DNA of 64,000 bases from Apostichopus japonicus (taxonomy: Eukaryota; Echinodermata; Holothuroidea; Aspidochirotida; Stichopodidae): the NCBI RefSeq assembly GCF_037975245.1, contig NC_092572.1, positions 12,216,269-12,280,268 on the forward strand, read 5' to 3'. Under the pieces are notes generated by a model. That model was not told the origin of the DNA. It ran no database searches and saw only the letters and a list, made by a program, of their open reading frames with translations. Below, piece by piece: positions 12,664 to 25,700 of this stretch (its first letter is position 1; every line of letters starts with the position of its first letter). The translations under genes were made by a program, and so were the position numbers.

Positions 12664-12750
12664 GAGGTTGAAGCTGGCCATGAGGACGACGGTGGTAATG
12701 GTGTTAACATGACCGAAATCTCCAAAGCTGCTTCCGCAGCCGCCGAATAA
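12664..12750 (+). CDS. Apparent 3'-terminal exon of an unidentified gene
   Basis: A textbook acceptor (about 60 bases of pyrimidines, then ATTTTAG) is followed by 28 codons and TAA. Only one frame is open; the other two stop at once or within 16 codons. The encoded tail is acidic then alanine-rich: EVEAGHEDDGGNGVNM followed by TEISKAASAAAE. Codon composition (GC-rich third positions, GCC, GAC, ACC) differs from the AT-rich surroundings and looks coding. AATAAA overlaps the stop codon at 12746-12751. I found no upstream partner exon, and I do not recognise the protein. The gene must lie to the left, perhaps outside the window. A chance ORF after a pyrimidine run is the alternative. Confidence 0.45.
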   Translation, partial: EVEAGHEDDGGNGVNMTEISKAASAAAE

Positions 12751-14176
12751 AGAGCTACTCGATGACCATTAAACACAGGACCTTCCGGGATACATATATA
12801 TATACATATATATGTAGTTTTAACCTCTGACCCGAATATACAATTCTGTTATCCTCTACACCAAGAGTTTTTGTATCAAACCACGTTAGAAAATAATCAG
12901 AAGGAGAAAACAATATATGAGAACGATAGAGATTATCTGTTTTTCGGAAAAACATTGTTTCCACAGATACCGACATTTAAACGAAAGTTCTTGTTGTGAT
13001 TGGTATATAGGTTTGCCTATGCAGAGTAAAGCGTGTGGCATCTCTTCTCCCATTACTCAGACTTTACAATGATGTTATAGTTGGCAAAAGAAGAAAAACC
13101 CGAACACAATGGTCTTGTTCCTTTAATTCTTGTTGTTGTTACTTTCTTTTTAACCTATATTTCTCTTTGACTTGTTTAACGTTACCATTGTATACCTACA
13201 TTGTGCAAGTATAAGGCCTTCGTACAGAATACATGCAGGCATATTTTGCCTTACAGTTTTGTTCTGTGAAACTTTCAAAAACCATTTACACATCCTTGCA
13301 GACAAATGTTACGTTGGTTAATCCTTGTTTACCGCAAACTGTTGGTTATCCTACCTTGTTAAGGGGAGGGGGTATGCGTATAGCATTAATATCGATTATG
13401 TTATAAGTTTATCATTGTATCTCTATAATATTCTATACTAATCATTATAGGCGGCTATTAGTATATACCATGGGTTTACTTATTAACTGCTTACTGTCAT
13501 TGTATGGTCAAAAGTCAAACTAAGAAGTCAAGGGGGGGGGGGGGGGAAGGGAGAAAACAATAAACGTATGAAGCAAACTATCATGCTTCTTCGTGAATAT
13601 TAATATCAACTCAGTCTTATCAGGGAGTTGTTCTTATCCAAGAAGCAAGGACGTATGTCCGGGGCCGAGACTCTGGAGATAAAGTGAAACAATACACCTG
13701 TTTACAAAATAGCTCTTAAAATAGGCCAAGACTTTGAGATAAAATGAAACATTATAGCTGTTTACAAAGTATAGCTCATAATAAAAACATGACATTCATC
13801 AGATACTAGAAGCCTTTATAACAGCTGAGTATAACAACATCGAAGATGATTTCAAAAGTTTGGTCTGATTTAAACAAACTTTTGATACGCGGTATACCGT
13901 GGATCCACTCACGCGGATAAGCAGTTTCTGTTTTATTTTTATTTTGTTTTGAAGAAACTGTGTCGGCAAACCAATAGGAACACAGTATATATAGTGCACA
14001 AACAATGTCAAATTGATTGTCGGTGTTATTCAAAGTCACGGTAATCGCGGTTCGCGTCCCCTGTTCCTCAACTGAAAAAAACTGCTCGGTCTGTTCAGTA
14101 ATAAGACTTAGTTAAATCACACGGTCAGTACTATACTTTGCTGTCGCGTGGTGTATTCAAGAAAGTTGCTTTAATG
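12751..14176. other. 3' flank and intergenic, no gene recognised
   Basis: No coding signal. A poly-G tract lies near 13533. Two related segments near 13681-13720 and 13731-13770 (GACTYTGGAGATAAARTGAAAC-like) form a short duplicated unit of about 50 bp. Confidence 0.45.
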
Positions 14177-14570
14177 CAGGGTTTCCCTAACTTTATCGTC
14201 CCCCCCACGAACCCCCTGTGGATGTCAGAGTTGTCCATGAACCCCCACCTTTTCGAGATACGATCTGAGTCATTATTATACTATCATTTTCAAGCATGAA
14301 TATATCATAGTGCTAACGTTGCTGTGTCGGGCAAAATGGAGGTCATCTGAAATTTCCAAAATACTAATAATTCCTTTGGCCAACCTTTCAGTTACTTTCA
14401 CAGCTCGCGAAAGAGTTTGTCGATAGGTACGACTTTTGTACTAAATTATATATCAGATTTTAGTTCAACAAAAAGTACACTAGTTTTGACTTTCAGAAAC
14501 GTCTCATGAACCCCCTGGGAGGGACTCACGCACCCCCTGGGGTTCACGCACCCCAGTTAAGGAACCCCTG
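14177..14570. mobile_element. hAT-type MITE, about 394 bp
   Basis: Left end CAGGGTTTCCCTAACTT and right end (reverse complement) CAGGGGTTCCTTAACTG form terminal inverted repeats. The flanks CTTTAATG and CTCTAATA match at six of eight positions, as expected of an old 8-bp target duplication. CAGGG termini with 8-bp duplications are typical of hAT elements. Subterminal 'gaaccccc' motifs repeat inside. There is no transposase ORF, so it is non-autonomous. Confidence 0.75.
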
Positions 14571-15009
14571 CTCTAATAGATCAATTGTCCATCCATATCG
14601 GGGATGCCGTTCAGCTTCCCATCTTCCTATAGTTTGCCCCTTCCTTTTCCCTTCTTTTTGTCCATTTTTTTTTCTTTTGTATATTTATCTCTTGTCTTAC
14701 ACTTACTTACTGAACTTAACGTAACATTTTTTTGGTTTTTGGTATATCTTGCCTAAGTTGAACTTTCACATTCAAAAGCGATAAACTTGTACGCAATTTT
14801 CCACGTCAATGTTTATTATGTTTATACTATTCAACTTTGTGTGTATTTTTTTGTTGTAATCGCTATGCATTATGGGTAATCAATACACTTTGCATGACAG
14901 GAATGTTGAAACGAAATTGCTGCATTTTTTTTTTTTTTTAGTTTTGCCGTGACGGGAAATCTCACATATTACGTTTACATTACTTTATATTGTTATTGTT
15001 CTTCTTCTT

Positions 15010-15044
<35 letters not shown>

Positions 15045-15924
15045 CAATATATTGTATTGCCTGTACGAGAATATCAACCCTATCTGAATCCTTAAATAGT
15101 CAGAGTGACGTCACTCCCGACCTTTCCCGCCGATTGCATTAGCCAACAGTGCATACTGCAATGCAATGCAAAATCGACCGCGTTGGGGAATTGTGGCGTC
15201 GGACATACACAGGAACATCCACATCCCACCAAATTATGTTTTTTTCCCTAGAGATCCTGATCATGCAGTTAAGTCTCAGACGTTATGGGGTCTTTATATA
15301 AGACAATAGAAAACTGTATCGGTGTTGGAAATCATTTTGAAAAGGCATTTTTTTTTTAAAAGAGGGATTTGTTGAAATTAGATCAAGAGTGACTGACCAT
15401 TATTTGACTCTATAGCATATTCACGAGTGAGACCGATGTGTCTCTCTCTCACCACATCTGTTTCAACCAATCCAAGTTTTGTTGGTCCTCTTAAGCTCAG
15501 CAGTCGCATAGGGTCATTTCTTATTGTTACTTTTGAGAAGCGGGACTAACCCCCCCCCCCCCGCCCCCACGTGTATCTCCCCAACATTTGATATAAACTC
15601 ATAGTATGCAATATCCATTCGAATTCGGAGGTCTTGCACGCATGGTACTATCACCGTAACACTGTAGTGATCACGTGGTTATAGTTTTAAGTATAAGGGG
15701 AGTGGGGAAGTTATGCATGAGAGCGGATCAGGTTGATTTTAGTGTCCCAGGGTCTCTATCTTGTGTGACATTACGAAAAGAAATCCCTCTTTACGAAAGG
15801 TCTAATTAGATGCAAAATAAAATAGCTATTTCGCATTCCTGCAATACGGTATAGTATGTTTTTACCAATACGTTTGAAACCACCGTACCCTGATGTGCCT
15901 TAATTCTCTGGCATGAATTTAACT

Positions 15925-16040
15925 ATTTTCTCTGTCATGCATTTTACGGTGCCTTATCTGTCATGCTTTTTAAGTACCTTCTGTGTCATGCATTTACGGT
16001 GCATTCTCTATCATGCTTTCTTAAGTGCCTTCTCTGTCAC
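15925..16040. repeat. Short dimeric minisatellite
   Basis: Units of about 30 bp based on TCTGTCATGC alternate between two variants, one continuing ATTTTACGGTGCC and the other TTTTTAAGTACC, giving a higher-order period of about 61 bp over nearly two dimers. Confidence 0.65.
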
Positions 16041-17825
16041 GTAATTGTGGCCCAAAGGTTTAACATGTGACTTGTTGTTTGATTCTCGTGTGTGTTTTTT
16101 TTCCATGGAATGTTGCAATATCTAGTCTTACTATTCACGATATCAGCATCCAACGAGGCTATAACTAACAACTAAGACGTCATTTATAAACCTTGATTGA
16201 TAAAATGTCTTCCAATATCCATGAATGTTACAACAACAAAAACACCTTTGATATTCAATTCAACGCATGTATGCTTATAATGTGGTATTTTGTACAAATA
16301 TATTATGATAGCTAATTACTGCTCTTTTCGCGTTCCTTGATTTGGCTGTTTGTGTTACTAAATCGATTTCTTTTGGTATAAAGGCTATTGCACATTGGCA
16401 AAACAAATAAAGCCAAATAAAAAACATGCGACTTCGGAGAGTTTTGTCGAAATTCTTCCGATGTCCATGAAACGATGAAATATAACCAGTTTTACGTGGA
16501 TGCTATCCCTACCCTACACCCCCCCCCACTCCCACTGAGCAAAATAAAGTTCTTTGTATATGTCTGAACCATTCCTTCAGGGTTTGAAGAAAAGAAAGAT
16601 AATACGATATAGAACATGATTCGAATTTCTTTAAACCATATAAAGCCAATTGGCTTAGTGATTCCTTGTCACATTTTCTACGAGAACTCTTAACAAGATT
16701 TGTATGTGTTGATCATTGCTGACTTCAATAGAGTGAGACTCTTCACGATTTCAAATTATTTGACCAAAAAATATGAAATTTTAAATTTCACGTCTTCCAA
16801 CAACTCTTCACCCCACCCTCCTCTCCCCTTCCCCTTCCCCCATCCTTCCACACCTTTCTCCACCTCCCACCCAACCAATATATGATTTACACAAACAAAC
16901 ACATAGGTTGCTCGATTGAGTGCTGTACTTACGGCAGGAATTGTTAAATAATTCGTAATGAGTGTCCACTGCAGCCACGCCCTGAAAGGGGGACGGATAT
17001 GAGTGCGTGCCCCTCCTCACCCACCCCCCTCCTCCCAACCCTCAAATAATTATGTTTAAACCATCCGCTTAGCGGAAGAAAACTTTGCCCTAAATTTTGC
17101 ACTAATCGGTTCTACAGATACTTAACGCCTTAGTCTGATACACCCCCCCCCCCCACAGACCCTCCATCGGAAAATGCTACCCAGAATTACGCTTTAATCT
17201 ACTCGGTTCAGTGAGACTTGTTATTCTGTCTGGCCCTTTCATCTTGCTTCCGCTAAAAGTGCCTCTCTGGCCTTCGCAGAAAATGAACTGGAGAAGAAAA
17301 CAAACTGTGCTATACACAGAAAGAACAAATTATAGCTTGAGGGGTATAAGCCAAAGACGAAAGAACTGACATCAAATACTACAGACTGCAAATATTTAAA
17401 ATATGTCGTACAAATAATATTGAAATAGTACACTAAGCCATAGTAATGGAACTAATTATGGGCTATATAACTAATAAGCTACTTTATAATCAGCATGGAT
17501 AGGTTGATGACCTTGTTATCATTAGCGAGATGTTTATGAAAGCTTTCGAAAGAATATCCAAGGTTAAATATCTATTTGGCAGCGCTCTTTGTAAACCGCA
17601 CTGCCGGTACCGTCACAAATACTTTTGTTAAACTGGACGGTTACCTGAACCGAGGACAGTCAAAGTCAAGCATTGTATTGCTTCTTATTCTTCTTCTTTT
17701 TCAAAAGGATACCTCCTAAGGTTAATGAATAAGTTAAGAACAGTTGTTTGTTTAGATAACTTGGTACCCTACATATGTTTACAAAATTGGTTACTATAAT
17801 ATTGAAATTGTAACTGTTTCGGAAT

Positions 17826-17841
17826 GTATATATATATATGT

Positions 17842-17888
<47 letters not shown>

Positions 17889-17890
17889 TA
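17826..17890. repeat. (TA)n microsatellite
   Basis: TA dinucleotide run flanked by TGTGTG. Open frames on both strands across it are artefacts. Confidence 0.95.
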
Positions 17891-19204
17891 TGCGTGTGTG
17901 TGTATGTTTACATAGAGAGAGAAGAGGAACTGTGTTAGTTGCATGCTTTAAGCTGTGTCATTTTGTTGGGGAAGGGCGTGGGGCGGGGGTAACTGATCGT
18001 TACTTCGTGCTCATTTGATTAAACAATATCATATTTAAAAAATAATTGGGTACCCTTCATTTGAACTAAAAGATCATCCATGTGGTATATACGGTAATGA
18101 TTTGGTTCCTTTTAAATAGTAAGGTGATAATTATTAACAGTCTAAGTGGTAACCCGGCCTGTATAGAAGAAAATATTCTTGTACATAAGTTTAATGTATT
18201 TGTATTGCAGCTACACAAGCAAAACCCTAAACATAATTTCACCTTTCGGCGGGCCTATAGTAACACAATACGGTTTCCTTGCAAGTTCATACCTGGTGTT
18301 TCTGTTGACTGTCCAGTTAAGCTCCGCCGGATTGTGACAAAATGCAACAGAAGATACATTTTGAAAAATTTTAAAATTTAGACGAGCTGTTCAATTATTC
18401 AATTGCCATTCCAAACCAAAAACTAGTAGTTCAGAATATTCGACTTCCAACATTTCTTTTCATATTTTATGAACGATAACCATAGAAGAAGTGTGTGGCC
18501 ACACGGAATATTGAGGACGCTCTGCTCTAAAAAATGTTCATTTTGTGATAGTCTGCCTTTAACCCTAATGAACCCCCATAGGTCTGACCCTATACTCAAC
18601 TAAAGAAAAACTAAATAAAGAGTAATTTGAGTATTCAACATGCTAAAATTTCATGAAAGCCTTAATTTGATCTTTCGATAACTTTCTGTTGCGGTTAGGA
18701 GGGGATGCTGGTGGTGCTTTGAAAAAGAAATTTTCAAATTTGACTTCAACACTTGACACTAGCACGTAATCTCCGTCCCGCACACCACCCCCCCCCCCCC
18801 CAAACCACCCTAAAAAGGAACGGCTCCCGACATAATTGTTTTGTGTGGGTATATTCAAAAAATCGCAATTGCATAAGCCTTTTTTGGCTTAAGGAAACTC
18901 AGCGAATTTAGAATTTGCCGAATTGCAAAATACCTCTAGATAGTTGCCAAATGTTTTTTTAATTCAGGTCACCCAGCCAAACAAACCTATTACTGTGGGG
19001 AGAAAATGCTCAACAAAAAAGCTTAAGAAAACCCGTTTGGCGCCTCAGAAGTATATTAACTGAATTGCCTTGTTTTGAAAATTAGTTCACTTTATTTGCC
19101 TCGGGCATGATTTTGTTTCAATACCCTGAGGTTTGAAGGTATGGCTCTTCTTTATAATAGCTCTAGTATATAATAAGAGTTTAAATATTATCATATAAAG
19201 GGAT

Positions 19205-19573
19205 TATCCTTTACCGAAGGCAAAAGGAATCTATCCGATGGTGAATGGTTTTTTTTCTGTTTGTGTGTTAATGCGTGAGTGTGCGTGTGTGTGCGCGTGC
19301 GTGTGTACGCGTGGCTGTTTGTGAACACGATATCTCAAGAATGGTAAACTTGAGGGATCTCATACTCAGTGTGTGGATGCCCCATATTGAGTATAAGAAT
19401 CACAATGATTTTGGTGGGGGTTAAACGTCATTTGGGTTCACCAAAGGTCAAACTGTGAACACATTGTGAACACGATATCTCAAGAAGGGAAACAATAAAG
19501 AATCCGTGATACTTGGGCATGTGGATGTCCCTGCATATCGAGTACAAGAACCCTATTGTTTTTGGTAGATATA

Positions 19574-19610
<37 letters not shown>

Positions 19611-19615
19611 TATTA
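19205..19615 (+). repeat. Second member of the AGGTCA repeat superfamily
   Basis: It begins with GGCAAAAGGAATCTAT and a GT-rich tract, as in the 7.8-kb element. Two internal copies follow of GTGAACACGATATCTCAAGAA, about 150 bp apart, with a degenerate half-site pair GGTTCACCAAAGGTCA near 19437, then ATTGTTTTTGGT and an AT microsatellite (19570-19610). Confidence 0.7.
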
Positions 19616-21306
19616 TATGTTACTTAGTAACACACATCCTTGGTCTGACTAAAGAAGGCGCGCTGCCTCAACGTGCGAGTGTGGTATACGGTTCTCAACG
19701 TGCGCATTTTTAAACTCGTACAAGAGGAAGGGCTGTTCTCGACGTGTATGTGCTGTAACCAATGTAACTGATGTGGGTTGTATTCACTCTGGTGTTCCAT
19801 ATTTATGGGTATTGTCCGCTCTGGCGTTCCATAAATATCCCCACTCGCTATGCCCCTTTGTTTCACAGCACCATCGGGTATTTTCGATCCTGTCAACAAT
19901 AACTAACAGAATCAAAGCTGACAAAACCAACAAACAGTTACAAATTTGTTTCAATTACTTTTGGTATATATATACAAACGCAACGTTCACAAGGTTAACT
20001 AGTCCAGCAAAGTGCAGTGTACGTTTTCTGTTACTAATTTGTTTTCGACAGGATTTATATTGAAAACAAATAAAGCTATTCAGTATTGTAAAGGGCGCGG
20101 GTGAACACGTCAGCGTATTCCAGTCTTCTCGCTTGATATGACGTGAATGAACCGATTAACACCCAAGTAAAATAATTATAATACGAGCTATTCATTTGGT
20201 TGTTTACAAGGGGTTCGATAGAATTAAACCTACTTTAAAGTGAAATACAAGCAGCAAATGAAACGGTTCTGCTTGTACCTCGGATTATTTTTGCAATATC
20301 ATCATGGAAGTGTACGGTTTATAGAAAAGTACGTATTGTGAGTATGAAGCAGAGGCAGCAGAACCGGGCTCACAAAGAGAACTAGTCTTGGCCAAGTCGT
20401 TTTTAATACTCTTTTTCTTTCGTGCAAACTGTACATATGCACCAGAGTCTGTTTCTGCCTATACCACGAATGTGCTTGCCTATTGTATTTTACATGCCCG
20501 AGGATCTGTCCGATACAAAAAGCTTTGTGAAAAAGAAAGGTACACTATATATGCTGTAGTGACATACTCAGAGAACGCGCTGAACGATCGACCCACCCTA
20601 GTTTGGTGGAAACCTCAAAAACAATAGCCGGGGTGCTATAGGCCCTACATAAATAGGCTACCAAGTTGTCCGTTTTGATTGAAAAAAACTGAAGAGAGTG
20701 ACCCTTTCGCATTTTTGTAATATAACTACAAATTTCCTTTTAGTCATCTAAAGGAAACTGTCATTTAGTTGAAGAACTAAATGAAAGTGTAGATTAAAAA
20801 ATGCCTTGTTGATGAAAAGTTAAGAAAGGTTGTAGTAAAAAAATACCCTTTGTTCGAATAATTATATAAAACGAATTGCACATAGGATTCATTTTGTCGA
20901 ATGGTTTTGAGGTAACCCGGTGGTTATATCGCCTTAAAGCAAAGTCACGTGCCCCACTGCCCCTCGAAGTTGTGTCCCCCGTCCCACAATTGTACCCCCT
21001 TCCTTCGCCCCTGGTTGTTTAGAAGTAAAGAGTACCATAGAGTCGTAGCCATCGCCCAGGCTGGTTTCGCTATAGCAGATTATATGGATGGTATTATATC
21101 GAGCGTGAGGTGAACGCATGCGCAATGATGATACTGAAAGAGCCTGAATTAGGCCTATGTTAAGTATATATTAACTGTATATAAAATCCTAACAACTTCA
21201 TATATGCTAATTTGGGTTAATACTATCCGATAAGTCGAAGTCAGTTTGCACTTTTGGGTGGGGTACAAGGTCAACTGCCCACTCATTTTGGGACAATGAA
21301 ACCATA
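19616..21306. other. Intergenic, no gene recognised
   Basis: No exon with domain similarity. Several small ORFs, for example 20388-20627, lack any family signature. Confidence 0.45.
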
Positions 21307-21664
21307 TCACTCCTTATTGTAATTTTAGTTAAGGATTCCAAGCACGTGTATTCATAACATGAACAATTCCTTACCTTTATCTAATACTATTGGTATCATG
21401 AAACTGGCATGTTGCCCACATTGTAAACAAAGGTTTCAATATTGCGTGACAGGATGTTAGGCCAGATAGAACTAAAGCAAAAATGTCACTCCTTATTGTA
21501 ATTTTAGTTAAGGATTCCAAGCACGTGTATTCATAACATGAACAATTCCTTACCTTTATCTAATACTATTGGTATCATGAAACTGGCATGTTGCCCACAT
21601 TGTAAACAAAGGTTTCAATATTGCGTGACAGGATGTTAGGCCAGATAGAACTAAAGCAAAAATG
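21307..21664. repeat. Exact 179-bp tandem duplication
   Basis: The unit at 21307-21485 is repeated base for base at 21486-21664. I see no difference between the copies. It includes GCACGTGT and ends GCAAAAATG. Identity at non-coding sites means a very recent event or an assembly artefact. Confidence 0.9.
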
Positions 21665-22522
21665 TCCAACTGGATGTCAAACGTTTGCTTGGTTACTGGA
21701 CTATTCAAGATTGGTATTGCATGAACGTATTGCTTCAGCGGCCATGGCATATCCTACAAACAAAATATCACTTTCCTGAAAACAAAGTAGCTGCATTAAT
21801 TCCACATTTTCATGCACAATAAATCTCCTAGTCGTCAGGTCTTTGAATGTTTAAACTCAGTTGAGCGGTTCCATCAAGTCTTATAACCCCAAATAATGTA
21901 GTTCAAAAGACCTTGCAGCGTTCGAATGACATCTTTCCAAAAGATAAACATGATTGTAAACTATCTATTATCAAGGTAGATTTATATCTAAGGTAAACGA
22001 CAGGTTGCTGCAGTAAGCTAACACTAGTGTTGGAAGGGGGGGGGGGTTGGCACAGGGAAGTAGCCAGGGGGCAGGGGAGCGACCGCTCCCCTTTCAGTGT
22101 CGAAAAAATGTTTAAAAACTGTTTTTTTTTAGCATGGTGTTTTGTCAGTGCTCTTTTGATCTTTAATACTCGTCAGCTCCGTTAACTCGATTATAATCGT
22201 AGTAACATTCAGGCCTACTGGTTCAGCTACTTAATTAGTTTGGCAGATGCAATTAGCTAACTTTAGCCAGCCTATTACAACCTACAGTTGGCCACTGCGT
22301 AATAAAATACATATTGCTATACAGTAACCGCACTCGATGGAGTGTCACGAACCGTATGCACAACGACGTCGACAACGTTCGTTCTCATCCTTCCTATGAT
22401 TCGTCCTAAGTTGTTGCATGAACAGCATATTATGAAGCTAAGGTAGCAATCGTACGCGATACGCACTTCCTATAAATACTTATTACACTGCTAATACAGT
22501 GCGATAACGATATTTGTTTTTA

Positions 22523-23862
22523 CAGGGGCGTATCCAGGGGGGCGCAACAGGCGCGCGCCCCCCCTATTGGCCGTCACCAAAAAAAAAAAAATTAGCAAAA
22601 AAAAAAAAAAAAAAAAATTGATGACGACCTTTATGTGAGATGTCGGTGATCGCTCAACCCCCCCCTCCCGTATGCTTTATTATTTGTTTGCCAAAAAAAG
22701 GTTCTGGCGAAGTTCGGCGGCATAATAGTTTTAGAAACATAGATGGTAATTGTGTTTGTATTATCACTATAAACACTAAATGACATGCCAGCCATACTAA
22801 ATTGTGCATTTTGTGTCCATATTTACTGGAAATGTTGCTTATTATTAAGGTCGAAAAATGGATCACATATGGCCATGGGCGGCGATCCTGGGTGGAGGGG
22901 GGATATATCCCCCATGAAAATGGGAAAATGGGGATGTAATGCACCATATCTCCCCCCCCCCCCACACACCAAATGCCAGGGATAAGAATATTTTCATGCC
23001 TACATTTATGCATCTTCGTTAATGTACGGCTCTTTTTTAGCTTCATTTCTCGCCTACCATAAACGCAGTGCGATCTTTTCAAATAAAGCGTCTTTATAAA
23101 GCAAAAATAGTTGACTGTAGGCTTCATTGGCCCTATAACAACAAAATGTATTATTGCGCCCACGGTATAGATATAGTACATATATGCACCCTCATAGTAT
23201 TCATATAGGCCCTATAGTAGGCCTACACACGTACATGTTCCCTCGAACAGCTGAGAATCTCATGTAACCAGGGTAATGCTTAATACACGTTTCACCTGGA
23301 TGCCCTAGCAATCGGTACCTAGGAATGTAACTATGTGTAATTGTGTATTGCATATGTATAGGCCTATAATAGCCTGCATGAGGCCATTTTCTTCATCGAA
23401 TAATATAACAGAGCTCTCGAACATTCTAACGTTGCGCCTGAAACAAGATTGACAGGGGCAATTTTCCCAAACTAACACCCGAAATTTAAAAAAATGTATT
23501 TTGGATCCTGATTATGAGATATTTCGGACATGACATCCCTATTTTAAAATTGGGTATATGCCGCTTGGAAACCTCGGGAAGTGCCGTTTCCGGCCATCTA
23601 GAGGGTTTGTTAATCCCAAAATTTTCTTGTACGCTTCGCGCCAACCCATGGTGGCGCTACGCTTAGATAGTCAACAAGGTCATATCCCCCCCCCCACTCG
23701 GAAGTACGGATCGCCGCCCATGCATATGACACCATTTTGCATTTCAGCCCTTCTTTGAAAGCAAAAATTGTACACCCCTCCCCTTAGATCCATCCCCCAG
23801 GACGGCGATGATTCATGCCTGGCGCCCCCCCCCCCTATTGGAAAATCCTGGATACGCCCCTG
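22523..23862. mobile_element. Middle nested hAT-like element
   Basis: CAGGGGCGTATCCAGG at the left end and its exact inverse at the right end (CCTGGATACGCCCCTG). The flanks share TTTTA on both sides, a possible 5-bp target duplication. It carries poly-A, poly-G and poly-C tracts just inside the ends. The 175-codon open frame on the minus strand across it is low-complexity TE sequence, not a recognised protein. Confidence 0.7.
22874..23722. mobile_element. Inner nested hAT-like element
   Basis: CATGGGCGGCGATCC at 22874-22888 and its exact inverse at 23708-23722. The flanking 8-mers CATATGGC and CATATGAC match at seven of eight, a good hAT-type target duplication. No ORF of transposase type is present. 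Confidence 0.65.
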
Positions 23863-24299
23863 TTTTAGGCCACTCCACATCTGGTGTCTTACAAAATATG
23901 AAAGTTTATATTGTCCAGTTAAATTCGTCAAATATATTAAGGTCCAGACATTGGACAATAAACAAGAATGATCCTATTCGAAAAATTGTAAAAGAGCACT
24001 ATATTTGTCTTTCTGATATATTATGTAAAAGAACATGTAACAAAATCTGATAATGATGAAACTGGCAAAACATTGCACCAGATCGCATCTTAGGACCTTC
24101 AATTGTTCAAAAATATCTCAAAGGGGAGGGGACACCCCATATCAATCGCAAAAAGTGCTCTCCCCCCCTTTTTTCAAATTCCTGGCTACGTCGCTGGATG
24201 GGCATGGGGTGGTCCGCCCTCCAGTTCCTATATGTCAATGCAGTGGACTGGTCTAATTAAGAGTTGTGATTCCACTTAGCGCCCTCTTTATCACCATGA

Positions 24300-24422
24300 C
24301 AGTCCTTTGTAAACAAAGAAAGTTTTCGTGCAACAGGTGTCATCTGTAGTCTTCGTAGGACACGATCTCGAAGTTCAGCGTTTGTCTACGTTACTGAAAA
24401 ATTTCTAAGGAGAAAAAGTTAT
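24300..24422 (+). other. Possible 5' untranslated exon of the F-box/WD40 gene
   Basis: A CpG-bearing stretch of about 120 bases ends in AAAGTTAT followed by a perfect donor GTAAGTTT at 24423. The next acceptor downstream in a sensible place is at 25700, 11 bases before the chosen ATG. Start of transcription is not determined; this is a guess from splice signals only. Confidence 0.2.
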
Positions 24423-25700
24423 GTAAGTTTGTGAGAAAGTATTGACGTATGACGAATGATACTTGATGAAACATACCAATAATGTTGATGTGATAATAAC
24501 TCTGCGTAATTGTAATAATAGGTTAGGCCTTTACTACTTTAGCCTACAATTAAGCCGAACGTTAGACCTGCGACAAGTGGAATAAAACCTAGACTTACGT
24601 TATGTATCAAGTTTAAGACGTAGCCCTGACTAGTAACATTACGTCCGTGATAATTCAGCCCTTCGATACTTCATTACATTGTCATAGTAGCTGTTTCTGT
24701 AACCCTATATGTTTATGCCATGGCCAATGGGGATGAATAATTTCGATTTGTGCCCAAATGCTCAAGCGAAAGGCTCATGCCGAAAATTTTCCAAATTAAC
24801 CATGAACAAAATAAATAATTCAGATTGAACCAGAACATTGACCCATGTTTGTTACATGGGTGCATTTCTACCAAAGAAGTTATGCTTATGACAAGATTTA
24901 AAACACTTGCTAAATTGACTTAAATTAGTTCCAATTAGGACTAGGCTAGCCCAAACTTAATACAGCTTATACATTAATGATAAATATGTGTTATATTGAG
25001 AGGTGTTGCAACTTAGGGATGAATTTTCAGCATTATTTAGATATTAATAGTACTGTGTATGATTGACATCATATAACTATACATCATCAGCAATCAATAC
25101 TTGGTTACCAGGATTTGCAATTTACAAAGTAGTAACAGATATATGCTGTACTGATAGAAGTGTCAACTTTTTGACAGTAGTCCGATCATTCGAGATGACC
25201 AAATTTCCGTTTGGACAACCAAAATCAGCTTCGCGACTAGAAGTTTATTTCTAATTTAGATTGCAATTTAACTAAATTTCCTCAAAAATTTAAAAAATGA
25301 TTTATTGGTATAGCACCCTATTACTAGATTATGGGCCTTGTCTTAAACAAATCACTGCATTGCAATTTTAGCAGACCTGTTTTTATAACCTGTAGTTATA
25401 TTAAATTTTTATCAGATATCACATTTCCTGCAACTTTTCATAAGTAGAGGTCATACAATTGGTTTATAGGTTGAACACTTCATGGGCAGTTTTGTTTAAC
25501 TTCTTCTAACCAAGTTACAAATGAGGATGTTGTATTTAAAGGCCTACAGAGTTAGTCCAGCAGTTTACGAAGAGCTTACATATACAAGTGTGATTGCATA
25601 ATGTTCTTCCAGAGTGTCAAGATTCTAGATTTTCTCATTTCTGCTATATGAGTTAAATTTGATCAATTTCTTGATTCAAAATTATTCTATTTGATTGCAG

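Larger units (their letters stand above)
14571..19200. other. Intergenic, no gene recognised
   Basis: AT-rich, with an (ATT)n tract near 15014-15044, TGACGTCA at about 15108, poly-C tracts near 15551, 16518, 17143 and 18787, and a (TA)n tract at 17826-17890. ORFs here, including one of 99 codons at 18082-18381, have no recognisable domain or splice context. Confidence 0.5.
22053..24196. mobile_element. Outer hAT-like element of a three-level nest
   Basis: Left terminus CAGGGAAGTAGCCAGG and right terminus (reverse complement) CAGCGACGTAGCCAGG match at 13 of 16. The flanking 8-mers GGTTGGCA and GATGGGCA agree at six positions, fitting a hAT target duplication. Its body is interrupted by the element at 22523-23862. 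There is no transposase. Confidence 0.65.

Noticed and set aside
18082-18381. 99-codon + strand ORF
   Set aside because: No recognisable domain, AT-rich codons, no splice or promoter context.
22654-23181. 175-codon open frame on the minus strand
   Set aside because: It covers nested non-autonomous elements with poly-G/C tracts and has no domain.
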